A stretch of DNA of 53,586 nucleotides from an uncultured Bacteroidales bacterium (lineage in GTDB: Bacteria; Bacteroidota; Bacteroidia; Bacteroidales; Bacteroidaceae): the NCBI GenBank assembly GCA_902782245.1, contig CACZMI010000007.1:1-53586 (forward strand), given 5' to 3'. Positions 26,456-36,357 of this stretch are shown here, piece after piece. The notes under the pieces are model-generated. The model was not told the DNA's origin. It was given only the letters and a program-made list of their open reading frames with translations, and ran no database searches. Position 1 is the first letter of the stretch, and each line of letters starts with the position of its first letter. The position numbers and the translations under genes are program-made.

Positions 26456-27169
26456 TCAAAACATTATTCCGTATGAGAACGACATTATACCCAGGCGCTT
26501 GTTCAATCTGTAGCTGCTTGCCGGGTCTGTGTTGCTGAGGTCGGTCATCGGTCCGGATATGGGGTTGATTGTGGCCTCGTATTCAAAGTCCAGGAACTGC
26601 CTTCCGATGTTTATGCTCAATCCGATCGTCCAACCCATGATGAGTTCGGTGGGGGTGTCTGTGAACTGGTAAGGCTCCGGATATTGGTATTGTACCTGGT
26701 AGAACTTCTGGGGAGTGTAATGGAGGCGTGGTCCCGTATAGGCTGACATGCAATAGGGCGGGCTGTTTACTATGTGATAGCCTACCTGAAGCGGAAGGGT
26801 CAGGGACTTGAACTGGTATGAGCATGACATTTCTCTTTTGGTTTCGGATTCCGGATCCCAACTGTTCAGGTCAATGTAGAAGCACGACTTGTTGAAACTT
26901 AATCCTAATCCGGACTGGAAGAATAAGCTTCTGGAACTGAGTCTGATAATTAAAGCCGAAAAGTTGCCTACCTGGGTGTCCTGTGCGTATTCTGTCAGTT
27001 CGTGTCCTTCTATGTCGGCGTTGATAACATAGGTGGCGTTGGCGTCAAAACCCACCTTGGCTCCCCAGCTGTAGGAGAAGGCGGGAAGTGAGTTCCTGTT
27101 GAGGAACTGCGCATGGGCAGCCGAAAACAGGAGCAGTGCCGTTACCGATGTTATCAAACGCAGTTTCAT
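26456..27169 (-). CDS. Outer-membrane beta-barrel protein (porin/PorT-like)
   Basis: 237 aa with a cleavable signal peptide ([11 protein letters not shown]). The mature part has alternating hydrophobic/polar strands with many aromatics and ends in MF, consistent with a small eight-to-ten-stranded outer-membrane barrel of the PorT-like/porin family common in Bacteroidota. It lies 4 bases after pyrI and 25 bases before glyA, so it is almost certainly in that operon, although the product seems unrelated to nucleotide metabolism. Function unknown. Confidence 0.78.
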   Translation of the reverse strand: MKLRLITSVTALLLFSAAHAQFLNRNSLPAFSYSWGAKVGFDANATYVINADIEGHELTEYAQDTQVGNFSALIIRLSSRSLFFQSGLGLSFNKSCFYIDLNSWDPESETKREMSCSYQFKSLTLPLQVGYHIVNSPPYCMSAYTGPRLHYTPQKFYQVQYQYPEPYQFTDTPTELIMGWTIGLSINIGRQFLDFEYEATINPISGPMTDLSNTDPASSYRLNKRLGIMSFSYGIMF

Positions 27170-27173
27170 GTCA

Positions 27174-27647
27174 TCAAAGGAGTTTTATTTCACCTTTGTG
27201 TATGTCCTTGTTGCAGTATCTGCAGCGAAGGGTTCCGTTTTCTTTGTCTACCACATCGAATACAGTCTGCATAGGCTCGTGGTTCGTGATGCATTTGGGG
27301 TTGCCGCATTTCACTATGCCGCGTACCTCATCGGGCATGGATATCCTTTTTTTCTCTGCAACCTCGTAGTCCCGTATTATGTTTAGTACGATGTTGGGCG
27401 CGATGACCGACAGCTTGCTGCACTCTTCTTCCGAAAAATACTTGTCGGCGATCTTTATTATTCCCTTGCTGCCCATTTTGCGGCTGCTCAGGTTCGCGCC
27501 TATGGTTATCGGAGTGTCGATGTTGGTCAGGTTAAGCAGGTTTACCACGTCAAAAACCTTGTCTGACGGGATATGATCGATAACAGTTCCGTTCTCCAGT
27601 GCCGCTACCAGCAATTCTGATTTTCCTGTCTTTTCCATATCTGTCAT
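27174..27647 (-). CDS. pyrI: Aspartate carbamoyltransferase regulatory subunit
   Basis: 157 aa regulatory chain of ATCase that binds nucleotide effectors through its N-terminal domain and contacts the catalytic chain through a zinc domain. The four zinc cysteines C114, C119, C142 and C145 are present in the expected CxxxxC/CxxC spacing. The N-terminal allosteric domain shows [12 protein letters not shown]. The start overlaps the pyrB stop by 4 bases (ATGA), supporting coupled synthesis of both chains; an in-frame ATG 9 bases further in is an alternative. Confidence 0.97.
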   Translation of the reverse strand: MTDMEKTGKSELLVAALENGTVIDHIPSDKVFDVVNLLNLTNIDTPITIGANLSSRKMGSKGIIKIADKYFSEEECSKLSVIAPNIVLNIIRDYEVAEKKRISMPDEVRGIVKCGNPKCITNHEPMQTVFDVVDKENGTLRCRYCNKDIHKGEIKLL

Positions 27648-28564
27648 TTTAGAAGGTTGAGTGCATTGCAGATCAGGGCCTCGCGTACGTACAAGCCGTT
27701 CTTGGCCTGTTGGAAATAATAAGCGTGCTCATTGGAGTCAACATCCTGGGCTATCTCGTTTACGCGGGGGAGCGGATGCAGTATCTTCAGGTTGGATTTG
27801 GCGCTCCGGAGCATGTCATTCTTAAGGATGAACATATCCTTGACGCGCTCGTATTCCATCAGGTCGGTGAACCTTTCACGCTGTACGCGGGTCATGTAAA
27901 GGATATCGGCATCGGCTATGGTCTCCTCGTCAAAACGGGTGTGCTCCTCAAACTTAATGCCGTTGTTGCGGCAGTACTCCTTGTATTCCTCGGGCATCTT
28001 GAGTTCATCGGGAGAGATGAAATGGAAGGTGGGGTTGAAGAATCTCATTGCTGTGAGCATGGAGTGAACCGTACGGCCGTATTTGAGGTCACCCACAAGG
28101 TGGATGTGCAGGTCGTCCAGGCGTCCCTGGGTCTTGAGCATCGAGTAGAGGTCAAGCATGGTCTGTGAAGGGTGCTGGTTGGCTCCGTCGCCGGCATTGA
28201 TGATGGGTACCGGCGAAACCTCGCTTGCGTACCTGGCCGCTCCCTCCAGATAATGGCGCATAATGATCAGGTCGGCGTAGTTGCTGACCATCATGATTGT
28301 GTCCTTAAGAGTCTCGCCTTTTGATGAACTGGTGGTTGCGGCATCGGAAAAACCTATTACGCGACCGCCAAGGCGGTTGACTGCGGTTTCAAAACTCAGC
28401 CTTGTCCTGGTGGACGGCTCAAAGAAGAGTGTAGCTACGATTTTCCCGTCAAGGATCTTGCTGTTGGGGCTGGCTTCAAATTTTGCCGCGTGGCCCAGAA
28501 GCCAGAGAATGTCTTCCCTGTCAAGCCCTTCGAGCGAAATCAGACTTCTGCCTGTTTGGTCCAT
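27644..28564 (-). CDS. pyrB: Aspartate carbamoyltransferase catalytic subunit
   Basis: Condenses carbamoyl phosphate with aspartate, the committed step of pyrimidine synthesis. 306 aa from the ATG at 28564; a longer frame from TTG at 28591 overlaps the -7 element and is rejected. Carbamoyl-phosphate motif STRTR at residues 51-55, a [10 protein letters not shown] block in the middle and HPLPRVNEI near the C-terminus match the family. First gene of pyrB-pyrI-OMP-glyA. No pyrimidine-sensing leader or attenuator is visible in the short 5' region. Confidence 0.97.
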   Translation of the reverse strand: MDQTGRSLISLEGLDREDILWLLGHAAKFEASPNSKILDGKIVATLFFEPSTRTRLSFETAVNRLGGRVIGFSDAATTSSSKGETLKDTIMMVSNYADLIIMRHYLEGAARYASEVSPVPIINAGDGANQHPSQTMLDLYSMLKTQGRLDDLHIHLVGDLKYGRTVHSMLTAMRFFNPTFHFISPDELKMPEEYKEYCRNNGIKFEEHTRFDEETIADADILYMTRVQRERFTDLMEYERVKDMFILKNDMLRSAKSNLKILHPLPRVNEIAQDVDSNEHAYYFQQAKNGLYVREALICNALNLLK

Positions 28565-28588
28565 TTGTTTATAGTTTGTTCGGGAGCA

Positions 28589-28596
28589 CAAAATTA
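28589..28596 (-). promoter_or_regulatory. -7 element of the pyrB operon
   Basis: TAATTTTG on the minus strand, 25 bases before the pyrB ATG. It decides the start choice because the TTG-initiated longer frame would begin inside it. No good -33 match. Confidence 0.6.
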
Positions 28597-28691
28597 CTAA
28601 GAAAATAACAACTATAAGAGTGTCTGTTCATAACTTTCCCTAAAAAGCCAATTTTTGCCTTAAGAGTGTTTTCCGATCAATGTTTTTAAGC

Positions 28692-28699
28692 TATATTTG
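28692..28699 (+). promoter_or_regulatory. -7 element of the PBP1A operon
   Basis: TATATTTG 31 bases before the PBP1A ATG, with TTTT (28669-28672) 19 bases upstream as an imperfect -33 box. Confidence 0.6.
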
Positions 28700-28729
28700 T
28701 AGAATATTGATTAGTGAGAAAGAATTGTA

Positions 28730-31075
28730 ATGAGCAAGACCGTAAAGCGTATTCTTTTGGGATTATGGCTGTTTTTTGCAGTCGGAATCCTTTCCGTATA
28801 TCTGATTTTCAATGGCCTGAGCAAGGGCTGGATCGGCAATGCCCCTTCGGTTGAGGACCTTGAGAATCCTATTGACAAGTTCGCTACCCAGATCATATCG
28901 GCCGATGGCGTTACGTTGGGTACTTTTGCCCGTACCGAGGATAACCGTGTCTGGGTGGATTTTGATGAGTTGTCACCATACCTGGTAAAAGCTCTCATCG
29001 CTACTGAGGATGTCCGTTTCCAGGAGCATTCAGGTATCGATCTGAAGGCTCTGGTCAGAGCAATCGTCAAACGCGTGATACTTCAGCAGAGAAGTGCCGG
29101 CGGCGGCAGTACGCTGACTCAGCAGCTCGCCAAGCAGCTATATACCGAGCATGTGGCACGCAATTCAGTACAGAGAGCACTTCAGAAACCTACTGAGTGG
29201 GTGGTTGCAGTAAAACTGGAACGCTACTACACCAAGGAGGAAATCCTGACCCTCTATCTGAACAAATACGATTTCGGAAACAGGGCCATCGGAATACATA
29301 CCGCTTCAAGGACCTATTTCGGCAAGCTTCCTTCCGAGCTCAATGCAGAGGAGTCTGCCATGCTCGTTGGTATGTGTAAGAACTCATCCCTTTACAATCC
29401 GCTCCGTAGGGCCGAAAGGACGAGGGAGCGTCGTAATGTGGTGCTCAGTCAGATGGAAAAGGCCGGTTTTCTGGGCGAGGCCGAGACGGACTCTCTTCAG
29501 GCTACCGATCTGGTCCTCAATTACCATAAGGTAGACCACGCAGTAGGTCAGGCTACCTATTTCCGCGAATATCTGCGTTCAGTCATGAGAAAGCAGAAAC
29601 CGGTCAGGGAGAATTACCGCGGATGGCAGATGCAGCAGTTCTACGAGGATTCCATAGACTGGGAGCAGGATCCTCTGTTCGGCTGGTGCAACAAGAACTT
29701 CAATCAGAACGGTGAGCCCTACAATCTCTATACTGACGGACTGAAAGTTTACGTTACAATAGACTCCCGCATGCAGCAGTATGCCGAAGAGGCCGTGGCT
29801 GCCCAGCTGCAGGATTATCTTCAGCCGGATTTCTTCAAGGCCAAGAAGGGGCTTAAGAGCGCCCCGTTCACCCGGAATCTCTCGGCCGATGAAATCAGGC
29901 GTATCATGGATCGCGCCATGAGGGATACCGACCGTTACCGTGCCCTTAATGCCAAAGGTGTTTCGGAGGATTCCATACGCAGGGTATTTGATACCCCCTG
30001 TCAGATGTCCGTGTTCTCATATGACGGTTACATCGACACGGTACTTACTCCTATGGACTCACTTCGCTATATGAAATTCTATCTGCGAACAGGGTTTATG
30101 TGCATGGAACCAAGGACCGGATTCGTACGGGCCTATGTGGGCGGCCCGGATTACCGTGCGTTCCAATACGATATGGTAACGATGGGACGTCGTCAGGTGG
30201 GTTCTACGATGAAACCATACCTCTATTCATTGGCTATGGAGAGCGGTTTCTCTCCCTGTGACCAGTGCGTAAACGAGACACAGACAATACTTACCGAATC
30301 AGGTCAGATATGGCAGCCCAAGGATGACGGAAAGTCCATGCTGGGACAACTTGTAACACTCAAGTGGGGCCTTTCCCGTTCCAACAACAACGTAACTGCA
30401 TGGCTTATGAGCCAGCTCAGTCCCTATGCTTTCGTGAATCTTCTGCATGAGTTCGGACTCCGCAACCAGGCCATCGAACCGGTCCTGTCACTCTGTTTGG
30501 GTACCTGTGACGTATCGGTTCAGGAGATGGTCAGCGCATACACCGCTTTTGTGAATCACGGAATCCGTACCAATCCTCTTTACGTTACACGTATCGAGGA
30601 TGCCGAGGGCAATATAATCGCTCAGTTTACTGCGCACAGCAATGAGGTGATAAGTGAAGAATCATCGTTCAAGATGGTTGACATGATGCGTGCCGTAGTC
30701 GAGGAGGGAACCGGAACACGTCTGCGCAGTTCGCGTCTGTTCCCCACTTTCTGCAAGGTGGCCTGCGGCGGCAAGACAGGTACTACCGATAACCATTCGG
30801 ATGCATGGTTCATGGGTTATACTCCCGACCTGGTTGCAGGATGCTGGGTAGGCGGTGAGGACCGTGACATCCACTTTGACGATATGGATCACGGCCAGGG
30901 CGCACATGCTGCTCTCCCCGTATTCGGTATGTTCATGGACAAGGTATATGCCGATTCGGCTGTGCTGGGTTATCTGCCGAGCACAAAATTCGACATTCCC
31001 GCGGATTATGATCCATGTGCCGGAGATATGCACATTGACAGTGAAATTGATAACTACTCGATAGAATCTTTCTGA
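28730..31075 (+). CDS. Class A penicillin-binding protein 1A
   Basis: Bifunctional peptidoglycan synthase in the inner membrane. 781 aa: a short cytoplasmic N-terminus, TM helix (~7-28), GT51 glycosyltransferase domain (~55-245) with catalytic E93 in ATEDVRF and the GGSTLTQQLAK motif, then the transpeptidase domain with the active-site serine S492 and K495 (GSTMKP), SNN in SRSNNN and the KTG triad at K682. All active-site residues are intact. Gene symbol usage varies (mrcA/ponA). It opens a packed operon and its stop overlaps the kdsB start by one base (TGATG). Confidence 0.95.
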   Translation: MSKTVKRILLGLWLFFAVGILSVYLIFNGLSKGWIGNAPSVEDLENPIDKFATQIISADGVTLGTFARTEDNRVWVDFDELSPYLVKALIATEDVRFQEHSGIDLKALVRAIVKRVILQQRSAGGGSTLTQQLAKQLYTEHVARNSVQRALQKPTEWVVAVKLERYYTKEEILTLYLNKYDFGNRAIGIHTASRTYFGKLPSELNAEESAMLVGMCKNSSLYNPLRRAERTRERRNVVLSQMEKAGFLGEAETDSLQATDLVLNYHKVDHAVGQATYFREYLRSVMRKQKPVRENYRGWQMQQFYEDSIDWEQDPLFGWCNKNFNQNGEPYNLYTDGLKVYVTIDSRMQQYAEEAVAAQLQDYLQPDFFKAKKGLKSAPFTRNLSADEIRRIMDRAMRDTDRYRALNAKGVSEDSIRRVFDTPCQMSVFSYDGYIDTVLTPMDSLRYMKFYLRTGFMCMEPRTGFVRAYVGGPDYRAFQYDMVTMGRRQVGSTMKPYLYSLAMESGFSPCDQCVNETQTILTESGQIWQPKDDGKSMLGQLVTLKWGLSRSNNNVTAWLMSQLSPYAFVNLLHEFGLRNQAIEPVLSLCLGTCDVSVQEMVSAYTAFVNHGIRTNPLYVTRIEDAEGNIIAQFTAHSNEVISEESSFKMVDMMRAVVEEGTGTRLRSSRLFPTFCKVACGGKTGTTDNHSDAWFMGYTPDLVAGCWVGGEDRDIHFDDMDHGQGAHAALPVFGMFMDKVYADSAVLGYLPSTKFDIPADYDPCAGDMHIDSEIDNYSIESF

Positions 31076-31830
31076 TGGAATTTGCAGCAATCATACCAGC
31101 CCGCTACGCATCGACCCGTTTTCCGGCCAAACCCCTCGCGGTTTTAGGCGGCAAACCGGTAATAATCCGCGTCTGCGAGCAGGCAGCCAAAGTGTTTGAC
31201 CACGTGTTTGTGGCAACCGATGACGAACGTATATTCAATGTCGTAAAGGAAGGAGGTTTCACCCCTGTGATGACCCGCAGTGACCATAAGAGCGGAACTG
31301 ACCGTTGTTTCGAGGCGTTCTGCAAATGCGGTGTCAAGGCTGATGTCGTGGTGAATATCCAAGGTGACGAACCTTTTATACAACCCTCTCAGTTGCAGAC
31401 AATTAAGGAACTGTTCAACAGTCCCGATACTGATATAGCCACTCTTGTTAAGCCCTTCACACCCGACACACCGTTTGACAGGGTGGCCAATCCTAACAGT
31501 CCCAAGGTTGTGGTCGATGACAACTGGAACGCGCTCTATTTCAGCCGCAGCGTCATACCGTACCTCAGGGGCGTTCCTCAGGAGGAGTGGCCTTCACGGC
31601 ATACCTATTACAAACATATCGGCCTTTATGCATTCAAGGCCGATGTACTCAAGGCCGTTACCGGACTTCCTCAGGCTCCGCTTGAAAAGGCCGAGAGCCT
31701 TGAGCAGCTCCGCTGGCTCTCTGCCGGTTATCGTATCAAGGTCGGAGTGACCGATGTTGAGACCATTGGCATCGATACTCCCGATGACCTGGCCGCAGCT
31801 GAGGTATTTCTGAAGGAACAATCAATATGA
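31075..31830 (+). CDS. kdsB: 3-deoxy-manno-octulosonate cytidylyltransferase
   Basis: Activates Kdo to CMP-Kdo for lipid A/core assembly in the cytoplasm. 251 aa with the N-terminal nucleotide-binding motif IPARYASTRFPAKPL, the central NIQGDEPFI and the C-terminal LEQLRWL and GIDTPDDL blocks typical of KdsB. The start shares one base with the PBP1A stop, and the stop overlaps the MORN gene by 4 bases. Joint expression with a peptidoglycan synthase points to coordinated envelope building. Confidence 0.97.
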   Translation: MEFAAIIPARYASTRFPAKPLAVLGGKPVIIRVCEQAAKVFDHVFVATDDERIFNVVKEGGFTPVMTRSDHKSGTDRCFEAFCKCGVKADVVVNIQGDEPFIQPSQLQTIKELFNSPDTDIATLVKPFTPDTPFDRVANPNSPKVVVDDNWNALYFSRSVIPYLRGVPQEEWPSRHTYYKHIGLYAFKADVLKAVTGLPQAPLEKAESLEQLRWLSAGYRIKVGVTDVETIGIDTPDDLAAAEVFLKEQSI

Positions 31831-32852
31831 AGCATAGGACTGACATACTTTTCTTGATATTCTTTCTGGTTTCTTTTCCTGTCATGGCACGTCAGGACAG
31901 CATCAGAAACCGTCTTGTGCTCAGTGACGGTTCTGTCTATACCGGACAAATGAGGCTGCGCAAGCCATATGGAACCGGCCGTACGGATCATGCCAATGGC
32001 GATGTCTATGAGGGTGCATATGAGAAGGGAGTCAGAAAAGGTGTCGGAATATGTCATTATGCCAACGGAGATCTCTACCTGGGTTTTTGGGACAGCAATC
32101 AGAGAGCCGGTGAGGGAGAGCTCCAGTATGCGTCAGGAGACGTATATAAGGGAAACTGGCAGAATGGGGAACGGGCCGGAAAAGGCGTCTATATGTGGGC
32201 GGACGGCTCATATTACTCCGGTGAGTGGACCGGTGACCTTCGTCATGGAACAGGACTTATGTGCTGGTCGGACAGTTCCGAATACCGCGGTTCCTGGCAG
32301 AACGGACAGCGTGAAGGACAGGGGGAATACAAAAGCAGTACATATTCATATTCAGGTTCCTGGAATAACGATGTGGAGAACGGCTCGGGCACATGCGTGA
32401 TGTCCAACGGAGATACATATAAGGGGCAGTTCCGCAACGGAACCATTACCGGAAACGGTGAATACAGATTTGCCAACGGAGACTCCTATAAAGGTTCTTT
32501 CAGGGAAGGTATGGCGCATGGCAAGGGCGTATATACATGGAATGACGGTTCTGTCTATGACGGTGAGTGGAAAGAAAACCGCCGCGAAGGAACCGGTCAG
32601 ATGAAATGGGGCAACGGTGACAAATACAATGGAGAATGGCTTAATGACGTTCCCTGCGGTGAGGGTTCAATGAGCCTGGCCGATGGCACCAAGTTCAAAG
32701 GCACCTTTGTGAACGGTGTGGTTGACGGTAAGGGGCTTGTCGAGGAGGCCGACGGTACCCGCCTTGAGGGCGTTTTCAAGGAGGGCTTCCGCACCGGGAC
32801 ATTTACGGTAACGGATAAGTCCGGAAAAAAGATAAGAACGATAATTTATTGA
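31827..32852 (+). CDS. MORN-repeat protein, secreted
   Basis: 341 aa with an N-terminal signal peptide (LIFFLVSFPVMA) followed by about eleven to twelve MORN repeats of ~23 residues (YxGxWxxGxxxGxGxxxxxxGdxY; examples are YKGNWQNGERAGKG and YDGEWKENRREGTG). The repeats fill residues ~32-330 almost without breaks. MORN arrays act as lipid or protein scaffolds; the partner here is unknown. The start overlaps kdsB by 4 bases. Because it is exported, it probably acts in the periplasm or at the outer membrane alongside the products of its envelope-related neighbours. Confidence 0.9.
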   Translation: MKHRTDILFLIFFLVSFPVMARQDSIRNRLVLSDGSVYTGQMRLRKPYGTGRTDHANGDVYEGAYEKGVRKGVGICHYANGDLYLGFWDSNQRAGEGELQYASGDVYKGNWQNGERAGKGVYMWADGSYYSGEWTGDLRHGTGLMCWSDSSEYRGSWQNGQREGQGEYKSSTYSYSGSWNNDVENGSGTCVMSNGDTYKGQFRNGTITGNGEYRFANGDSYKGSFREGMAHGKGVYTWNDGSVYDGEWKENRREGTGQMKWGNGDKYNGEWLNDVPCGEGSMSLADGTKFKGTFVNGVVDGKGLVEEADGTRLEGVFKEGFRTGTFTVTDKSGKKIRTIIY

Positions 32853-32856
32853 GACT

Positions 32857-33309
32857 ATGATACTGGATACGCTTGACAGACTGGAAAAATACGGATATAT
32901 CAGTCCGTTGATGGATAAGGTCCTGGATTTCTTCCAAAAAAACGATCTCTCAACTCTTGAGCCGGGCAGGATTGTACTGCAGGGTGACGACCTCTTTGTC
33001 AATGTTAACCGCCAGGGCGCCCTGACACGTCAGGAGGTGCCTATCGAGGCGCATAAGGAGTATATTGACATACAGGTTCCCATTTCATCCGATGAGGAGA
33101 TGGGGTTCATATCGGCTTCTTTCATGCCGGCTCCTTCGGTACCATACAGTGCTGAAAAGGATGTGGCGTTCTATCCCGGCCAGTGCGATACATACCTCAA
33201 CGTAAGGAAGGGTATGTTCACCGTGTTCTTCCCCGGTGAGGGACATGCTCCGGCCATTACCAAAGACGGTATTATTAAACTTATAGTCAAAATCAGGAAA
33301 CCATGTTGA
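32857..33309 (+). CDS. YhcH/YjgK/YiaL family protein
   Basis: 150 aa cupin-like protein of the YhcH family (DUF386), some members of which (NanQ) are sialic-acid anomerases. The family metal-site region EAHKEYIDIQV is present, followed by a C-terminal FPGEGHAPAI motif with a further histidine. It starts 4 bases after the MORN gene, and its 3' end overlaps glgB by 7 bases. There are no sialic-acid genes nearby, so the sugar substrate cannot be assigned; anomerisation or isomerisation of a free sugar is the family-based expectation. Confidence 0.9.
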   Translation: MILDTLDRLEKYGYISPLMDKVLDFFQKNDLSTLEPGRIVLQGDDLFVNVNRQGALTRQEVPIEAHKEYIDIQVPISSDEEMGFISASFMPAPSVPYSAEKDVAFYPGQCDTYLNVRKGMFTVFFPGEGHAPAITKDGIIKLIVKIRKPC

Positions 33310-35327
33310 AGATAATAGAGAATGACCCTTGGCTGACACCCTATACAGGTGCCATTGAAGGCCGGCACGACCACGCTTTATGGCGTGAAAGCCAGCTTAC
33401 CGGCGGAAAAGTTAGCCTCAAGGATTTTGCCTCAGGCTATCTCTATTACGGACTTCAGCGTACGGCCGATGGCTGGACGTTCAGGGAGTGGGCTCCCAAT
33501 GCCACCGAGATATTCCTGATAGGTGATTTCTCCGGATGGGAGGAGCAGGAGCGTTTCCGTCTGAGTCGCATCAATGAGGCCGGTGATTGGGGACTCCGTA
33601 TTCCGCTTGGCCTGATAGGCCACGGACAGCATTACAAGATGCGTGTCAAATGGAACGGCGGTCAGGGTGACCGTATTCCCGCCTGGTGCCGCCGCGTGGT
33701 ACAGGACAATAACTCCAAGATATTCTCCGCTCAGGTCTGGGATCCGGGTCATGAGTATGAGTTCAAGCATAAGGATTTCAAGCCCAAACAGGATCCGCTG
33801 CTCATATACGAGTGCCATGTGGGTATGGCTCAGGAACGTGAGGGAGTGGGTACGTACATAGAGTTCAAAGATAATGTGTTGCCCCGTGTCAAAGAGGCCG
33901 GTTACAACTGCATTCAGGTCATGGCCATCCAGGAACATCCCTATTACGGCAGTTTCGGATATCACGTTTCCAGCTTCTTTGCTCCGTCATCCCGTTTCGG
34001 AACCCCTGAGGAACTCAAGGAACTGATAGATACCGCACACGGCATGGGCATATCGGTCATCATGGATCTGGTACATTCCCATTCTGTCAAGAACGAGAAT
34101 GAAGGCCTGGGTAATCTGGCGGGTGATCCCAACCAGTATTTCCTCCCGGGTGACCGCCACGAGCATTCGGCATGGGGTTCGCTCTGCTTTGATTACGGTA
34201 AGGACCAGGTGTTGCACTACCTGCTTTCCAATTGCAAGTACTGGCTGGATGAATTCCATTTTGACGGATACCGTTTTGACGGCGTAACATCCATGCTCTA
34301 TTACAGTCACGGGCTGGGAGAGGCGTTCTGCAACTATGACGACTACTTTAACGGTCATCAGGACGATGATGCCATCTGTTACCTGATGCTTGCCAACAGG
34401 CTAATACATCAGTTTAATCCGAGTGCCATTACAATTGCAGAGGAGGTGAGCGGTATGCCGGGACTGGCAGCCCCGTTTGATGACGGCGGTTTTGGCTTTG
34501 ATTACCGTCTGGCCATGAATATTCCTGACTACTGGATCAAGACCATCAAGGAAAAGAAAGATGAGGACTGGTCTATGGCAGGCATATTCTGGGAGGTGAC
34601 CAACCGCCGCAAGGATGAGAAGACCATATCCTATGTTGAGAGCCATGACCAGGCTCTGGTGGGTGATAAGACCGTGATATTCCGTCTGGTTGATGCCGAT
34701 ATGTACTGGCACTTCACCAAGGACGGCGGTAATGATGTGACTGCACGGGGCATAGCCCTGCATAAGATGATAAGGCTTGTTACTGCATCAACCATCAACG
34801 GCGGTTACCTGAACTTTATGGGTAATGAGTTCGGCCATCCCGAGTGGATTGATTTTCCTCGTGAGGGCAACGGCTGGAGCCATAAATACGCCCGCCGACA
34901 GTGGAGTCTTATAGATAACAGACAACTGGCTTATTCATGGCTTGGTGATTTTGACCGTGCTCTGATGAAGCTCATCGGCTCGGTAAAGGATTACCAGAAG
35001 AAAGAGGTAGTGGAGTACTGGCACAACGACGGTGATCAGGTGCTTGCGTTCGGACGCGGTGACCTTGTGTTTGTATTCAATTTCAATCCTACACGCTCAT
35101 TCTCCGATTACGGTTTTCTGGTACCCCGAGGGTCATATAAGACTGTCCTGGACAGCGACAGTATAGAGTTTGGCGGATACGGCCGTATTGATGACAAACT
35201 GGAGCATTTCACCCTGATGGATCCCTTATATAAAAAGGTACGTAAGGAGTGGCTCAAATTATATCTCCCCGCCCGATCGGCTATAGTTTTGAAGAAGGTA
35301 AGACAAAATGGAAAAAAAGTCATGTGA
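33303..35327 (+). CDS. glgB: 1,4-alpha-glucan branching enzyme (GH13)
   Basis: Creates alpha-1,6 branches in glycogen. 674 aa: an N-terminal CBM48-like module (~55-150), a GH13 catalytic barrel with nucleophile D326 (YRFDGV), acid/base E380 (IAEEVSG) and the third acid D449 (ESHDQ), and a C-terminal beta domain ending in LPARSAIVLKK. The sequence is of the eukaryote-like branching-enzyme group often seen in Bacteroidota. No glycogen synthase or phosphorylase is in the window. It overlaps the preceding gene by 7 bases and the next by 20 bases. Confidence 0.94.
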   Translation: MLKIIENDPWLTPYTGAIEGRHDHALWRESQLTGGKVSLKDFASGYLYYGLQRTADGWTFREWAPNATEIFLIGDFSGWEEQERFRLSRINEAGDWGLRIPLGLIGHGQHYKMRVKWNGGQGDRIPAWCRRVVQDNNSKIFSAQVWDPGHEYEFKHKDFKPKQDPLLIYECHVGMAQEREGVGTYIEFKDNVLPRVKEAGYNCIQVMAIQEHPYYGSFGYHVSSFFAPSSRFGTPEELKELIDTAHGMGISVIMDLVHSHSVKNENEGLGNLAGDPNQYFLPGDRHEHSAWGSLCFDYGKDQVLHYLLSNCKYWLDEFHFDGYRFDGVTSMLYYSHGLGEAFCNYDDYFNGHQDDDAICYLMLANRLIHQFNPSAITIAEEVSGMPGLAAPFDDGGFGFDYRLAMNIPDYWIKTIKEKKDEDWSMAGIFWEVTNRRKDEKTISYVESHDQALVGDKTVIFRLVDADMYWHFTKDGGNDVTARGIALHKMIRLVTASTINGGYLNFMGNEFGHPEWIDFPREGNGWSHKYARRQWSLIDNRQLAYSWLGDFDRALMKLIGSVKDYQKKEVVEYWHNDGDQVLAFGRGDLVFVFNFNPTRSFSDYGFLVPRGSYKTVLDSDSIEFGGYGRIDDKLEHFTLMDPLYKKVRKEWLKLYLPARSAIVLKKVRQNGKKVM

Positions 35328-36351
35328 CAAGTGCGTCCGTTGGATTTGCGCAATCCTGTTCGGGGCTTTCGCATTCTGCTGGCTCTATTTCTTCCAACGG
35401 GAACTGCTACAGGCTGAGAACGGAGTTCTGTTTTCGGCCGATAACGGTCTGAGAATATGGATGTTCAACCATCATCTCCTGGTCAGCCTGGCATTGACGG
35501 CGATAGCATTGCTGCTTGCCATTCCCGGCAGGATAGTCCTGCGTTTCAAGAAAGGTCTGTATGCATGTAATTACCTTTTCTCTGCAGCGTTTCTGGGAGT
35601 TATTACCGGTTATGACGGCAATTCGCTTTTTGGACAGTCATATACCGTATGGATCGTGACAGGTGTTTTGATGCTAGTGTTATTCCTGGTATGCAAGATA
35701 GTGGCATCGGTTCCTAAATCAGAATACAATGACCGCCCCCGTACTTTGGCCGGCAACCTGCTGATCTTGTCGCTGCTTTTTGCCATAACATCATATCTGG
35801 GTAACACCGATGAGAATCTTCACCGTCGTCTCCGTATGGAACAACTGTATAACAGGGGGGAGTATGCCCGTTTGCTTGAATATGGCCGTTCTGAAGAGGA
35901 GTCAGATCCAGGTATTGATTTGCTGCGTGCCAAAGCTTTGCTCCAACTGCCATCAAATGACAACCCTGCCGGCAGTCAGATAGGCGAAAACCTCTTCAAA
36001 TACACTGTCTCTGATCCGAAAGCACTTTCAAAAGCCCTTAAGAGTACAAGACTTGAACAAGCCTACCTTGCATCATGCCTTCTGGACGGAAACCTGAAAG
36101 AATTTGCCGATACAATCAACCTGAATGCTTATAATACTTTGCCAAAATATTATATGCAGGCCATGGTAATACTGAACGACAGTACCGCCCGCGTCAAATT
36201 CCCCAATCAGTTTGCCGAAGAGTTGTCATCATACAACTCATTCCGCAAGACTCTGGAATCATTAAAATCAGAATCTCGCCAGTTCCAATCCAACTCCACC
36301 TTCATCTCCAACCACGAATCCTATTTCTGGTTCTATACATTCAGGAGGTAA
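35308..36351 (+). CDS. Polytopic membrane protein (DUF6057-like)
   Basis: 347 aa. Four hydrophobic helices fall in the first ~165 residues (WICAILFGAFAFCWLYFF, LVSLALTAIALLLAI, the Y-F-SAAFLGVI region and GVLMLVLFLVCKIV). The C-terminal ~175 residues are soluble and helical, TPR-like (YNRGEYARLLEYGR, LLRAKALLQLP). It resembles the membrane proteins called DUF6057 in Bacteroidota, but I cannot verify this. It overlaps glgB by 20 bases, so it is the last gene of the PBP1A operon. It is followed by a GC-rich repeat-like stretch and a terminator. Function unknown. Confidence 0.72.
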   Translation: MEKKSCDKCVRWICAILFGAFAFCWLYFFQRELLQAENGVLFSADNGLRIWMFNHHLLVSLALTAIALLLAIPGRIVLRFKKGLYACNYLFSAAFLGVITGYDGNSLFGQSYTVWIVTGVLMLVLFLVCKIVASVPKSEYNDRPRTLAGNLLILSLLFAITSYLGNTDENLHRRLRMEQLYNRGEYARLLEYGRSEEESDPGIDLLRAKALLQLPSNDNPAGSQIGENLFKYTVSDPKALSKALKSTRLEQAYLASCLLDGNLKEFADTINLNAYNTLPKYYMQAMVILNDSTARVKFPNQFAEELSSYNSFRKTLESLKSESRQFQSNSTFISNHESYFWFYTFRR

Positions 36352-36357
36352 TCTTTC

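Noticed and set aside
31827-32852. Tandem DNA repeat
   Set aside because: The repeats are seen at protein level (MORN motifs); the DNA is too diverged to be a true tandem DNA repeat.
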